Source: Paratrimastix pyriformis (lineage: Eukaryota; Preaxostyla; Paratrimastigidae). From it: 64,000 nucleotides of DNA. Positions 1 to 10,100 of this stretch are shown here, one piece after another. Under the pieces are notes generated by a model that did not search any database, was not told the origin of the DNA, and was given only the letters and a program-made list of their open reading frames with translations. The stretch's first letter is position 1. Every line of letters begins with the position of its first letter. Both the position numbers and the translations under genes were made by a program. The DNA is taken from contig JAPMOS010000015.1 in the NCBI GenBank assembly GCA_027972325.1, forward strand, positions 571,501 through 635,500, in the 5' to 3' direction.

Positions 1-1116
1 GATGGCGCGGCAACTGATTGCAAATTTGTGGGCCCCAGTTCAAAGTGTTTTTGCGGGCATCGGATGCGCGATCACCACAAGTCAGTGGGGGCCAGCTCCA
101 TTTCCTGTCCCTGTACCTACCAGGGTTGCAAGGCCTGTGCCTGCTCTCCGCCCCGTCCACTCACGCTGGCCTTGCGCGTAGTGTAAGCAATTTGCCTACA
201 TTCCCAACCACGGCACCTGGACATTGAAGTGCAACTGCAAGCACGACCCCGAGGAGCACTCCTTCGCGGGCAGCCGCAAGTGCCTCCACCCGGGGTGCCG
301 GTGCGGGGGTTTTACCAGTACATTCACTTGCGAGTGCGGCCAGCCATGGGCGAATCACCGCACAGTTTTTGAAATGGTTTGTCCCCGCCGGCATGCTGTC
401 CTTTGTTGACTGGCTTGTAGGCAGGTCCCGGCAGCCACGCCACCTTTGCCAGCCTCGCGGCAGGCACTTCAGAGTACCCGCGCACGATCGGTCTGCCTCC
501 TCCAGTGGCTGTGACCATTTCCGTGGCTACCATCCTTGCCTTGTTTGCGCCACAGAGGGACCCTCAGCCCCAGCGATGCTCACCGATGGGAGCGCGCGGA
601 TCCCGCCAGCGACATCGACGGCCTCCCGCCCGCCGCCTTCGGGGCGGGGCCACATTTTACGGCCTGGATCAAGGGCACCTCCCCCCGTTGTGGGACCTCC
701 GGCGGCTCCGGAAGAGGCCTCTGCAGGCATCCTGACGACAACACCATACGACCTCTTGATGCAGTCTGTCGGTTCTGTTTCGTGTCTCCCAACCCTCACC
801 GCCCCGCAGGCCGCATACTCTCGGCGGAGCGGAGGTCCACGCCTCCAGTGCCCCTCGGGCCCAATGGGCCCGTCGCGCACCTTCTCCATCAACCCCGGCA
901 CCGGCCGGCGAAGAGAGCGCCCCACCTGTGGATGCCTCCGCGCCGGCCAGCCGACCCCGCGGAGGCGCCGTGGGCGTTGGGCCGTCTCGCACGGCCGCCC
1001 AGGACTACGCCCAGCGCCGCCGGGAGCAGCTGCAGCACGCCAAGGAGATCCGCGAGGCCCGCGAGCGGGAAAACTACCAAAAGCAGCTTGCCCAGGACCT
1101 GGGCGGCCGAAGGTAG
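1..1116 (+). CDS. FAM221-like cysteine-rich protein, 5' end outside window
   Basis: The reading frame is open from base 1, so the start lies upstream. Exon 1 (1 to about 84) encodes a Cys/His motif, CFCGHRMRDHH. Exon 2 (182-376) encodes FAYIP, then CNCKHDPEEH, CRCGGF and CECGQPWANH, which match in order the Cys-rich core of FAM221A/B proteins. An intron beginning GTTTGT (377-420) follows. Later exons, with a likely intron ending near 818, encode a Pro/Ala/Ser-rich stretch and then a charged helical tail (AQDYAQRRREQLQHAKE) ending at the TAG at 1114-1116. FAM221 function is poorly known; the spaced Cys and His residues suggest metal binding, which is inference. Exon joins after 420 are tentative because several frames stay open. 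The family call is firm, the gene model less so. Confidence 0.75.
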
Positions 1117-1189
1117 TAGGGGCCTTGATGCCGGCGTCTCGAAGACTCAACCCCGTTCCTCACACGCCGCCTTTTCTTGGCTACGGTGG

Positions 1190-2322
1190 ATGGGGCAGCA
1201 GCAAAGCAACGAGCAAAGCGACCCGACGCAACAGCTCCCCGATGTCATATTAGTGAAAATTTTCCTCATGTCCACAACGCGCCAAGCACCCATACACCTG
1301 ATTAATCTCGAACGGGTATGTCGCAGGTGGCGGCAGCTTCTCGTCGACCACGACAATGTGATTTGGCATCGTGTTCATGATTTGGATTTTCTTCACGAAG
1401 AACGTCCCGATGATCCGCTTCCAGAAGGGTTTGTTCGTCTGGTCACGTTGTTTTCATCTTCCCACCACAGTCTCGCCAAAGACTGGAGAGACCTGTACCA
1501 AAAGAAGGCCAGATACCAACTTGGTGCACAAATTCCGTTTGTCCGCGATCGGTACCAGCTGTGCGTCCAACAGGGTGTCGACAGCATCTATGATTCGCCC
1601 GGGTTGCATGTGCTCGTTCATTCTGTGGACGGGAGCGACCTCCTTGCAGCAATGGCCACTGCAAATCGTCGGGTCAACCCTGAAGGTCCCCGAGGGGGTC
1701 CGACCTTCCGGTATCGGGCGCGGGTCCTTCGATCGGACCGGGGTGCCCCGCTTGCTTACCCGAAAACCACACGGAAAGTGATCGACGTGTGCTGCTATTC
1801 GCAGGATCTTGTCGGCAATGGGGACGTGGCCAAGTCGGCGGCGGTGGTGTTTGTGGTGGCCCGCTACCGGCCCGACAGCCTCGAAGCCGTCCGGACCCTC
1901 TGGGACGACCTCGACCCGACCCTGGTGCGGCCCTACTTCCTCGTGGCGATGGTCTGTCTGCTGCCCACGCTCCGCATCCGAGATCCATTTGCATCAACTT
2001 GGGCATTGTTCATCCCCCCACCCAACACCCCCACCCCCACCCCCACCCCCCACAGCACTCGAGCAGTGACACGTTGGAAAGCGACCTGCAGGATGAGCCA
2101 TTCCGGTTTGCCCTGGCCAACAACATGGTGTACATCGACCTGGCCGCCGCGGTCCGTTACTCGCCTTCCGCCCGCCATCACGCCCTATATTTCATCCCGC
2201 CCACGTTCCCCCTTCCGCTCCGCCATCGCCCACAGCGCGACATGGACGCTGTGCAGGGCCTGATGTATTCCATCGCGGCTCAGGCCCAGGCCTTTACAGA
2301 GCGCCCCGTCGTGTCGCGCTGA
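1190..2322 (+). CDS. F-box protein with a degenerate Ras-like GTPase-type domain
   Basis: Two exons, 1190-1951 and 2056-2322, join in phase 0 to give 342 codons plus stop. The intron runs from GTCTGT to CCACAG and is rich in CCCCAC. Residues of about 12-60 form an F-box: a PDVILVKIF start, then a LERVCRRWRQLL helix and a VIWH end. F-boxes recruit substrates to SCF ubiquitin ligases through Skp1, so that role is expected. The rest (about 120-342) follows the order of a small GTPase: LHVLVHSVDGSD where the P-loop should be, a VIDVCC strand, AAVVFVVARYRPDS, and NNMVYIDLAAAVRY where GTPases have the SAK region. The P-loop GKS/T is absent, so GTP binding is unlikely. The Ras-like reading is my inference; the F-box is clear. 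The start is the first ATG before the F-box. Confidence 0.8.
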
Positions 2323-2382
2323 ACGACTGGCACGCAGAGGTTCAGCTCTCAAAGCTAACTGGGGGCCGCGCCCAGGAGGAAC

Positions 2383-3562
2383 TCAGTCACCTGGAGGCGG
2401 GAGGCGGGCCAAGACGGAACAGATCGCAGATCGCAGAGCGTCAAAGAAGGGCCCTGCCCTTGCTGGGAAGGCAGACCGTGTCCCGGTAAGCGGGCCAGTC
2501 CTCCAGATGCGACTCATGCGAACAACCCGCGAGGATCGCCATCCGGGAGTGGGCAATGCCGCGGTTGAGGGTCTCCGAAATGGCGGGGGTGGCCTCGTCG
2601 TGCTCGCCTGCGCACACCAAAAGAGAAAACCAAAGTCTGTGGCGGAGGACACGGCGGCCGCCAGACCGGAAATGATCAGACAGGGGACGGTGATTTCGTG
2701 GAGGCGTCCCTCCACGGTCCATGTGGCGAGGGTCCCGGTCACGGAGAACTCGCTGGGGCCCCACATGGTCATGTAGACCGGCAGGGAGATGGACGCCGTC
2801 GCCCGGCCGAGGCACTCGGGCCAGGGCACAGTCCGGCACACGTGGCGCTTGTAGAAAAACTCCATGGCCTGTTGGTAGGCGGGCGAGCTGGTCGTGCCGG
2901 CCTCCTCCTCGCGTCGCAGGCTCTCCTGAACCTCGGCCGGCAGCTGGGCCCGAAGGCGGGCCGCCTCGACGGCCCACTGGGCGGCGCTGGCGGCTCCAGA
3001 GTGCAGAACCATCGAGACAACGTGACCTTCAGCCTGATAGCGAAGGACATATTCCAGGCACAGGAAGGCCCCCCAGCTCTGGCCCAGCAGGTGGACGCGA
3101 TCCAATGCCAATGACCGCCGGACAGTCTGCAAAGAAAGCGCACCAATGACAATCATCGGAGCGTGGTGTTGATCGAGGCAAACCTCGAGCTCTTCGATAT
3201 ACAATTCGACAGTGTATGCAGATGTGTTCCATTCTGAAGGTGCAGGCGATCTCCCACAGCCAATTTGATCATAAAAAATCACCTGTCTGTCGGTGGCAAA
3301 TGCCTCAAGTGGTTCCAAATAGTCATGTGGAACGCCTACATCACAAGATATTCAGAATCGAAACGGAGAACAAACCGGGGCCGCCATGAACAATGATCAA
3401 AGGAAGTTGCCTCTCAGTTCCGGCAGGACGAACCCTTCGATACCAAACTGGCGGAAATGTGAACGTATTGCCAAAATAGCCGACCATTTCCGCCGCGAAA
3501 AGGAATAAGGCCTTCGGTGATTGACATAGTGGACAGGAAAACAACCCCGGGGGTTCTATCAC
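2383..3562 (-). CDS. Proline iminopeptidase-type alpha/beta hydrolase (S33 family)
   Basis: Read from right to left, the protein shows VWYRR, then LIIVHGGPGVPHDYL created by splicing out a 43-nt intron (about 3334-3376), then FYDQIGCGRS and LLGQSWGAF, which carries the Gly-X-Ser-X-Gly nucleophile. A second intron of about 66 nt, starting GTCTGG, precedes GEHDEATP (likely catalytic Asp) and GCSHESHLEDW (likely catalytic His). This set and order is diagnostic of proline iminopeptidases, which release N-terminal proline from peptides. The start may be the ATG at 3487-3485 (AEMVGYFG) or further upstream, possibly including the exon at 3589-3840. The C-terminus is uncertain: one frame stops at 2441, and another ending FFDALRSAI stops at 2383. 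An extra stretch of about 15 residues near 3130-3165 may be a missed small intron. The gene converges with the F-box gene, 60 bp away. Confidence 0.8.
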
Positions 3563-3588
3563 CTCATCCGGGTTTCAAATCTTCGGCA

Positions 3589-3840
3589 TCACTGAGCAGG
3601 AGGATGAATGAACAGACTTCCAGGGTTTGTCAGACCTTCATCTGTTTCCCCGATCTGATCATCTTCCAACAGGTCACAAAATTCCGATGATCGCAAACGC
3701 ACAGCCCCGTCCCCGCTGGTGGCCTTTGTTGGTCCACCGTCCACGACGTTTCCTTCTGCTATCCGTTTTAAGGTCTGCTTGTTGCTTGACCTTTCCGGTT
3801 TTGCTTCAAATCCTGGACCAACACGTTCCATCGTAGGCAT
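3589..3840 (-). CDS. Possible 5' exon of the hydrolase gene, or a small separate gene
   Basis: A minus-strand frame starts at an ATG (MPTMERVGPGFEAKPE), is hydrophilic and acidic towards its end (LLEDDQIGETDEGL), and stops at 3589. Just before the stop, the sequence AA|GTCTGT matches this window's usual donor, so it may splice to the hydrolase body beginning near 3500. I recognise no family. It could equally be a chance ORF inside the shared upstream region of two divergent genes. Confidence 0.25.
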   Translation of the reverse strand: MPTMERVGPGFEAKPERSSNKQTLKRIAEGNVVDGGPTKATSGDGAVRLRSSEFCDLLEDDQIGETDEGLTNPGSLFIHPPAQ

Positions 3841-4169
3841 CTTCACCCGCCTCCTCCACGGTCTTGCGTGCTATTGCCAACGCTTTCCTCACCTTTGTTT
3901 TTCGTAGACCTCTCCACTGGCGCGGCGATCGCCACCATCCCCCACCGCGCGCAGCCCTCCACCCTCCCTCCCGGTTGGGCCCGAGCCACTCTTTCTCCTC
4001 CTGGCCCTCGCCGCCCTCGCCCCACCCGTCCATCTCTGCTGAGCCTCTGCCCATCCAGGGGCATGAGCGCTTAGGACCTGCGATTGGTGCCCGGTCGCCA
4101 CCCGCCACGGCGGGCACGGTTCCATCCATCGCTTCGACGACTCCGCCACGCCCCACCCAACCGGCCGTT
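3841..4169. promoter_or_regulatory. Upstream region between hydrolase and giant coiled-coil gene
   Basis: This stretch lies between divergent gene starts and is pyrimidine-rich on the + strand, with several open but low-complexity frames. The + frame is open into the first exon of the giant gene, so some of it may be 5' UTR or coding. I see no TATA box or other clear promoter element. Confidence 0.3.
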
Positions 4170-7100
4170 ATGAAGCCCATGTCTTCGTTGGGCATTCGCG
4201 CAATCCCAATTTCCGGCCCCAAGGCAACGACACCGACCCAACCAGCGAATATGGTCGACGCTCAGGCGCGTTCTCATTTGTCACCCGTAGTCTGCTCTGC
4301 GCGCTCTCTTTTTCGGCTCCATGCTTCACGCGTTCCCCGTAGCCCATTCAACCTTCGCTCGCCATCCGGCCCCCGAATGTTTCCTTGTCCCCCGTGGGGT
4401 CTCCCACATCCCCAGCCGCTGTCACATCTTCTTTGCTCGCGGCCCCAACCCACGGCGCCTCCCCCCCGGGGCCGCCCAATCGCACACTACCCACCTTGCC
4501 ATCAGTCCCGATCCTACCCGCCGTGATGATGACAGCCCCCGCCCCGCCCCTCCACCGAAGCCCCCCGTCTCTGAGCATCTCCATCCCCTCCGGGACCGGG
4601 CGAGGCCCCAACCCGCCCCCCATCTCCCCCACGGGCAGCGTGGTGGGGGTCGGGCATGAATCCGTTTGGCAGCGGCTCCTCCGGAATGCAGTTGTCCGTC
4701 ACCCATTCGCTCTCCCCACCTCCCTCTCCCCCACCTCTCCGCCTCCCTCTCCCCCACCTCCCCGCCTCCCTCTCCCCCACCTCTCCGCCTCCCTTTCCCT
4801 CTCCACCTACCTCTTTCCCTTCTCGCTCCTGCGGCCCTTCATCCGGCCAACATCCCCGCCCAGCTTTTCATTGACTGGTCTTTTCTTTTTCGGGGCGGCG
4901 GGCAGGAGCAACGGGCCCGGCACCAGGAGATGGTGCGCAGCTACTTCTCGAACCCGTCCAACATCAACCCCGAGTGCACCTTCCACCCCGAGATCACCGA
5001 GCTCGCCAAGCGCCTCAAGCGCAAGAAGAAGGTCTACGAGCCTGTCGAGCCGGGCAACAAGAAGCTCAACGAGGTCACTCCCCACTCCCCACTCCCCACC
5101 CCCACCCCCACCCCCACCCCCCACCCCCACCCCACCCCCACCCCCACCCCACCCCCACCCCCACCCCCACTCCCCACTCCCCACCCCCACCCCCACTCAC
5201 CACTCCACCCCACCCCACCCCCACTCCCCACTCCCCACTCCCCACTCCCCACTCCCCACTCTCCCGCCTGCCCGCCCCGCTCGGTCGCACTCGCACTGCC
5301 CCCTCGGCAGGTCGTCGCATACATCGCCTGCCGCCCCTGCCGCCCCTGCCGCCCCTGCAGCCCCTGCAGCCCCTGCAGCCCCTGCAGCCCCTGCAGCCCC
5401 TGCAGCCCCTGCCGCTCCTCGCCCTGTCTTGTCCGGCCAATCGCGCTGTGGCCGATTCCTCATCCGTTGTCTCTGGCCCTGGCCCCTTCTCCTTTCGACC
5501 CACCCACTGTGCAGCTCGTGCTGCGCCTGGTTTCCGACTTCCCCTTCGCGCCCACCATCCTGGAAACCTCAAAGAAGATCGTCGCGGCCCGGCGGAGAGT
5601 CTGCTTGCCGGCCATCCCTTCACACCCCGTCACCTCGTCACGCTCTCCGTCCATCCGTTGCTTCTCGAGAGGCCGCTCACCCGCCTGCTGTGCTCTTCCC
5701 CCGACCTCCCTTCCTCCCCTCCCTCCCCCCCCCCCCCCCCCCCATCCCCCCCCGTGACCAGGCCATTGAGGACGAGCTCCGCCAGCGGGCCCGCTCGTTC
5801 GCCATCCACGCCGAGGAAGAGCGACAGAACATCCCCGTCACCCGGGCCGCCCGTGAGCGCCAGCAGCGTCTCGCGGCCACCCGGGAGGAGCTCGAGCAGT
5901 GCTACATGCGCTGCGTGGACGAGATCCTGGAGAGTCAGGAGCAGAACCAGCTGCGGGTCGTCGAGGCGGCCTACTCGGAGATGCTCTCCCTGGCCGAGCG
6001 GCGCCAGCTGGTGCACAAGGACCAGCTCAGGGCCGCCCGCAACGAGGCTGTCTCCCGGGCTTTCCAGGAGTGGGAGGCCCTCGTCCGCCCCGTGGCCGTC
6101 CGGGCTGCCATGGCGGGGGTGGAGGCCGAGCGGCAGGCCCGCGTGGCGAGCCTTCAGTCAAGCCTGGCCCGGGCCGACCAGGAACTGACCGCCCAAATGG
6201 ACCGGGTCCTCGCCGCCCGGCGCGAACGGGCCGGGCCCCTGCTTCTGGCCGCCATCGCGGCCCACCGTACAGCGGCGGCCACCAAGGCCACGCATCAGCT
6301 CGGCGGCGCCAACGCCGAATGGGCGTCCGGAGTGGGGGCCGCACTGGTCCAGGCTCGGCGGCGGCTGTGGGAGGAGGCTCGCGCCCGCCAAGTGGCAGCC
6401 GCCCAGGCCGCCCTTCGAGCTGCCCGGACACGGCAGATGGACCGGCTCGAGGCACACTCCCGGCAGTGCCTTCAAGCATTCGAGGATGCAAGGACCCGCG
6501 TCGCCGCCTTGGCCCAGCAACAACTCGGCACGTTGGCTGTCCGGGAGCGCGTGCGCACAGATGAGTTGCGGGACGCTTGGGCTCGATCGGTGGCTCCCGC
6601 TCGAACGACGGCCTTCCAGACGGGGCTCGAACAAGGGCGTGCCGAGCGGGAATCGCGGCTGGCGCACCGCCTCGCCGCCACCCGTCGCGCCCTGCTGGCC
6701 GCTGTTGAAGCGGGGGCTCTGGAGCGCCGCGCCCTTGTCCTCGACGCCCTCAAGGCGGCCCATCGCCAGGCCCATGCAACATCCGGAAGCGCGCAAAACC
6801 TCCCAGGCGGCAGCTACGAGGCTCGCCACCAGGCCATGCTGCTCCAGATGCGGGCCCGCCTCCGGAAAAGGGTCGGCGCCACCCAAGCCGAGCTCACCGC
6901 AGCCGCCTTCGAACGGGCCGCATTGGCCAACGAGCGCCGGCTCAGCCAGTCGCTGGCGGTGGCCCGCGATCGGTGGGCCGCCGAGAGAGGCGCCGTCAAG
7001 GCCTATCAGTACTCCCGTCTCGCTGATCGCCGCCGGCGGTCCCTGGCCCAGGGTCTGCCTCCTCGCGACGCGCCGTCCCTCATCGGCTCACACACCGCTT

Positions 7101-10100
7101 CTGTCTGTCCACCGCTTTGTCATCTCGCAGCCACACTCTCCGACACCCGCTACTTTCACGAGGCCGAGGCAGCGAACGAGCAGCTGGAGAACTTCCGGCA
7201 CGCTCTCTTGGTCAGGGCGGCCGCGCTGAGTGCCGCCTACAGGGACATGCTCGCCTCGACCGCCCTCCGGCAGGCCGCCCACCTCCAAGCCGCCCAGGCG
7301 GGCAACCTGGCCCGGCTCGTCTATGGCGCCCGCCCACCACCTGAACCTGACACCCGCTCGGCACTGGCTGATCTCGGCCGCATCAGGGCTCGCTTCGCAG
7401 CTTTCTCGGTCGGTCGGCAGGAGCAACTTTCGGCCGCCCACCGGACCCTCCGAGAGCGTCGCGACAGGAAGTTGGCCAGCATCGCCCACTTCCAACAGCA
7501 GAGCGCCCACTGCTTCACCCGAAACCAGGAGCGCCTCACCCAAGCCGATCAGATCGCCCACACGGCCAGCCGCAGTCGCCTCGCAACCCATCGGGAGACC
7601 TTGGCCGAGCAGGGCCGCACGAAAGTGGCAGCGGCACTGGACGACCTCCCCCGGCTGCGGGTCGCCTTCTTCAAGCGCTGGCGCGGCTGCAGTGGAGCTC
7701 GAGGCGAAGTGGCCCCTGCCCTGCTGCTGCGCGATGCGGACCTCGACGCCCAGCTGATGGCGGTATGGCTGCTTGCCCGCCATGCGGAGCTGGCTGCCCG
7801 GGGGGTCGTGGCAGACGAGGGCCTGTTCTCTGCCCTGGCCCGCACTGCCGGTCGTCTGGACGCATCGCTTGGCGCCGTCGAAGCCCGCTTGTCGGAGGCG
7901 CTTGCCCAGTTGCGGCGGCTCCCGCTCCCCTCCTCCCAACATGAGGCCCCCGCTGCTGCCGTGACTTCGGGCCCTGTGGCCATTCTTCAACGGGTGATGG
8001 AACGGGCGCAACGCCAGGCCCTGACTGCTCAGCGCTCGGCCCTCCGGGCCCGAGGTGGCTCCCAGGTTGCCTTGGCGCGAACCAGCCTCGCCGAGGGCCG
8101 TGCGCAGGCCGTTGCACGTCTGCAGGCGACTCTGGCGACCACTCGGGCCGCACAGATGGCCACTCGGCGGACCGCGTTGGAGCAGGCTCTTCGCTCGCAG
8201 GTGGCCCGTCTGGCCCAGCAGCAAGCCCTCGCGCTCGCCCACAATGCCGCCTCGCGAGGTCTTCAGGCGCCCGCCTCCCCACCCGGGGAGTCCCGCCCCT
8301 CCCCCGAGGCCACGGCAGCGGAGACTCTTGGCCAACCTGCATCCGATGCTGCTCGGGCCGCCTCTTCCCTCCCCTCGGTGGTCCACTGGCGTGCCCGGCT
8401 TGCCCTCCGCCAGGCGGACACCATCCGCGAGACCCGGCCACGCCTCGACGAGCTCTCCGCGGCTGCCTTTGCCCGGGGCAACCTCGCCGCCGAGACCGCG
8501 CGGATCAGGCTCCGGGAGGCACTCGGTGGACTTTTGGCGAGCCGCCAGCAGGCCTTGCTGGCAGTTGCGCGGGCGTCCCGAGTTGGCCAACTCGCTGCCA
8601 CCAGCGACCTCGCATCCTCCAGACAGGCCGCCGCGGCTGGGGCCCTGATGGCCGCCTCCAGGGAGCTCCTCGCTCAGCGGGACTCCCTCATGCGTCAACA
8701 CGCCCTCTCGCTTTCCTTGGCCCGTGGCCTCGCCGCCAGCCTCGCCCATCGGCTCTTCGAAGCCGCGGCTGGGCCGCTGAGCCGCATCGCCCCGACGGCT
8801 GCCCTGTCCTCTCTGGGGCAGCGCTCTCTGGGCACGCTGCGTTCTCGCGGGGCCGCCAATCGGGATGCCGCGGCTGCGTCCCTTCGGGCCGCCTCAGAGG
8901 TGCTGCTTCGGGAACGGGCCGACCGCATCCAGGCCGCCCGGTCACAGTGGCAGTCGGAACGTGGCATACGTCTCGCCGGCCATCGCGCTTCGCTGGGCCA
9001 AGGGCGGGCGCTTGCGTTGGCTCGGTGGGCCGCTTCCATGGAGGCCCAGCGGGCGGTCTGGCTGGACCCACTTTGTGCGGCCCTCGCGGCCCTTCCCACG
9101 AGGCGCGCCGAGGCAGTGGCGGAGGCGATGCGTGCGAACCGGTTCCGCCTCGCCCAATTCGGCGTCCGAGCCGTGGCCGCACACCGAGCCGCCCTGACCC
9201 AGGCGGCCCAGCAGCGTGAGGCTCGGCTCGCCCTCTGCCACAGCGCCACCCACGGCGCCCTCCCTGGACCTCACCAACAAGCCAAACAGTGGCTGAGCCC
9301 GCAGGCCTCCCACTACCGGGCAACGCGGCTCGGCCCGGCCCTTGACCTCAGCGCAGTGGCGCAGGCGCAGGCGCTGACTCTGCAGTCGCGCCACCTGGAG
9401 CGGGCCGCCAGAGCCGCCATCGCCAGCGCCACCGGAGCCGCTCGCCAGATGGCCGCGTCGATGATCGCCCAAGCAGCCGAATCGCTTCAAGAATCCCCTG
9501 TGCCCGCCCGATCCGCCTCGGTTGCGCCCAAGGTGGCCGGGCTCGTCGGGACCCTGCCCGAGGCGCGCCGGAGGCTGACGGAGCAGGCCAAGACCGACTT
9601 GGCTGCCCGCCAGCGCACTGCTTTGGCCGAGCAACGGGCGGCCCTGACGCGCGCCAGGGTCACCGCTGCTCTGGCCGATTTTGACCACCGCCGGACGCGG
9701 GCAGCCGACGACGCCCGCAAGCTGGAAGAGGTGCACGCGAGGCTCCTGCAGGGCGCGGTCCTTCGCGTCCAGTGGCATCGGGGCGCCCTCGTCCGGATTG
9801 CCCAGGCGGCCGTGGGGACATTCGCGCGGGACCTGGCCGCTACCCGGCCAATCATCCTCGTCCGGCACGCCGAGGCACTCGCCGCCAGGAAGGCCCGCGC
9901 CTTGGAGCTCCTCGATGGGCATCGCCAGCAATGCCGCGCCCTGATCGCCGCGACTCGCTTGGCCCCCCTTCCCCCGCTGCCCCCCGGGTCCCTCGTGGCC
10001 GGCCCGCTACGCACGCTGTCCTTCGCGCTGCATCGCCAGCGAGAGCGTCGGAGGGGATTCCAGTCTCTCTTGGCCAGCTCACGTGCTCGTTTTGCAGCGG

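Noticed and set aside
4385-5761. Continuous + frame running through the first introns of giant gene 1
   Set aside because: The frame is open only because CCCCAC and CCTGCAG repeats have no stops; the conserved blocks EQRARHQEM and LVLRLVSDF lie in other frames joined by GT-AG introns.
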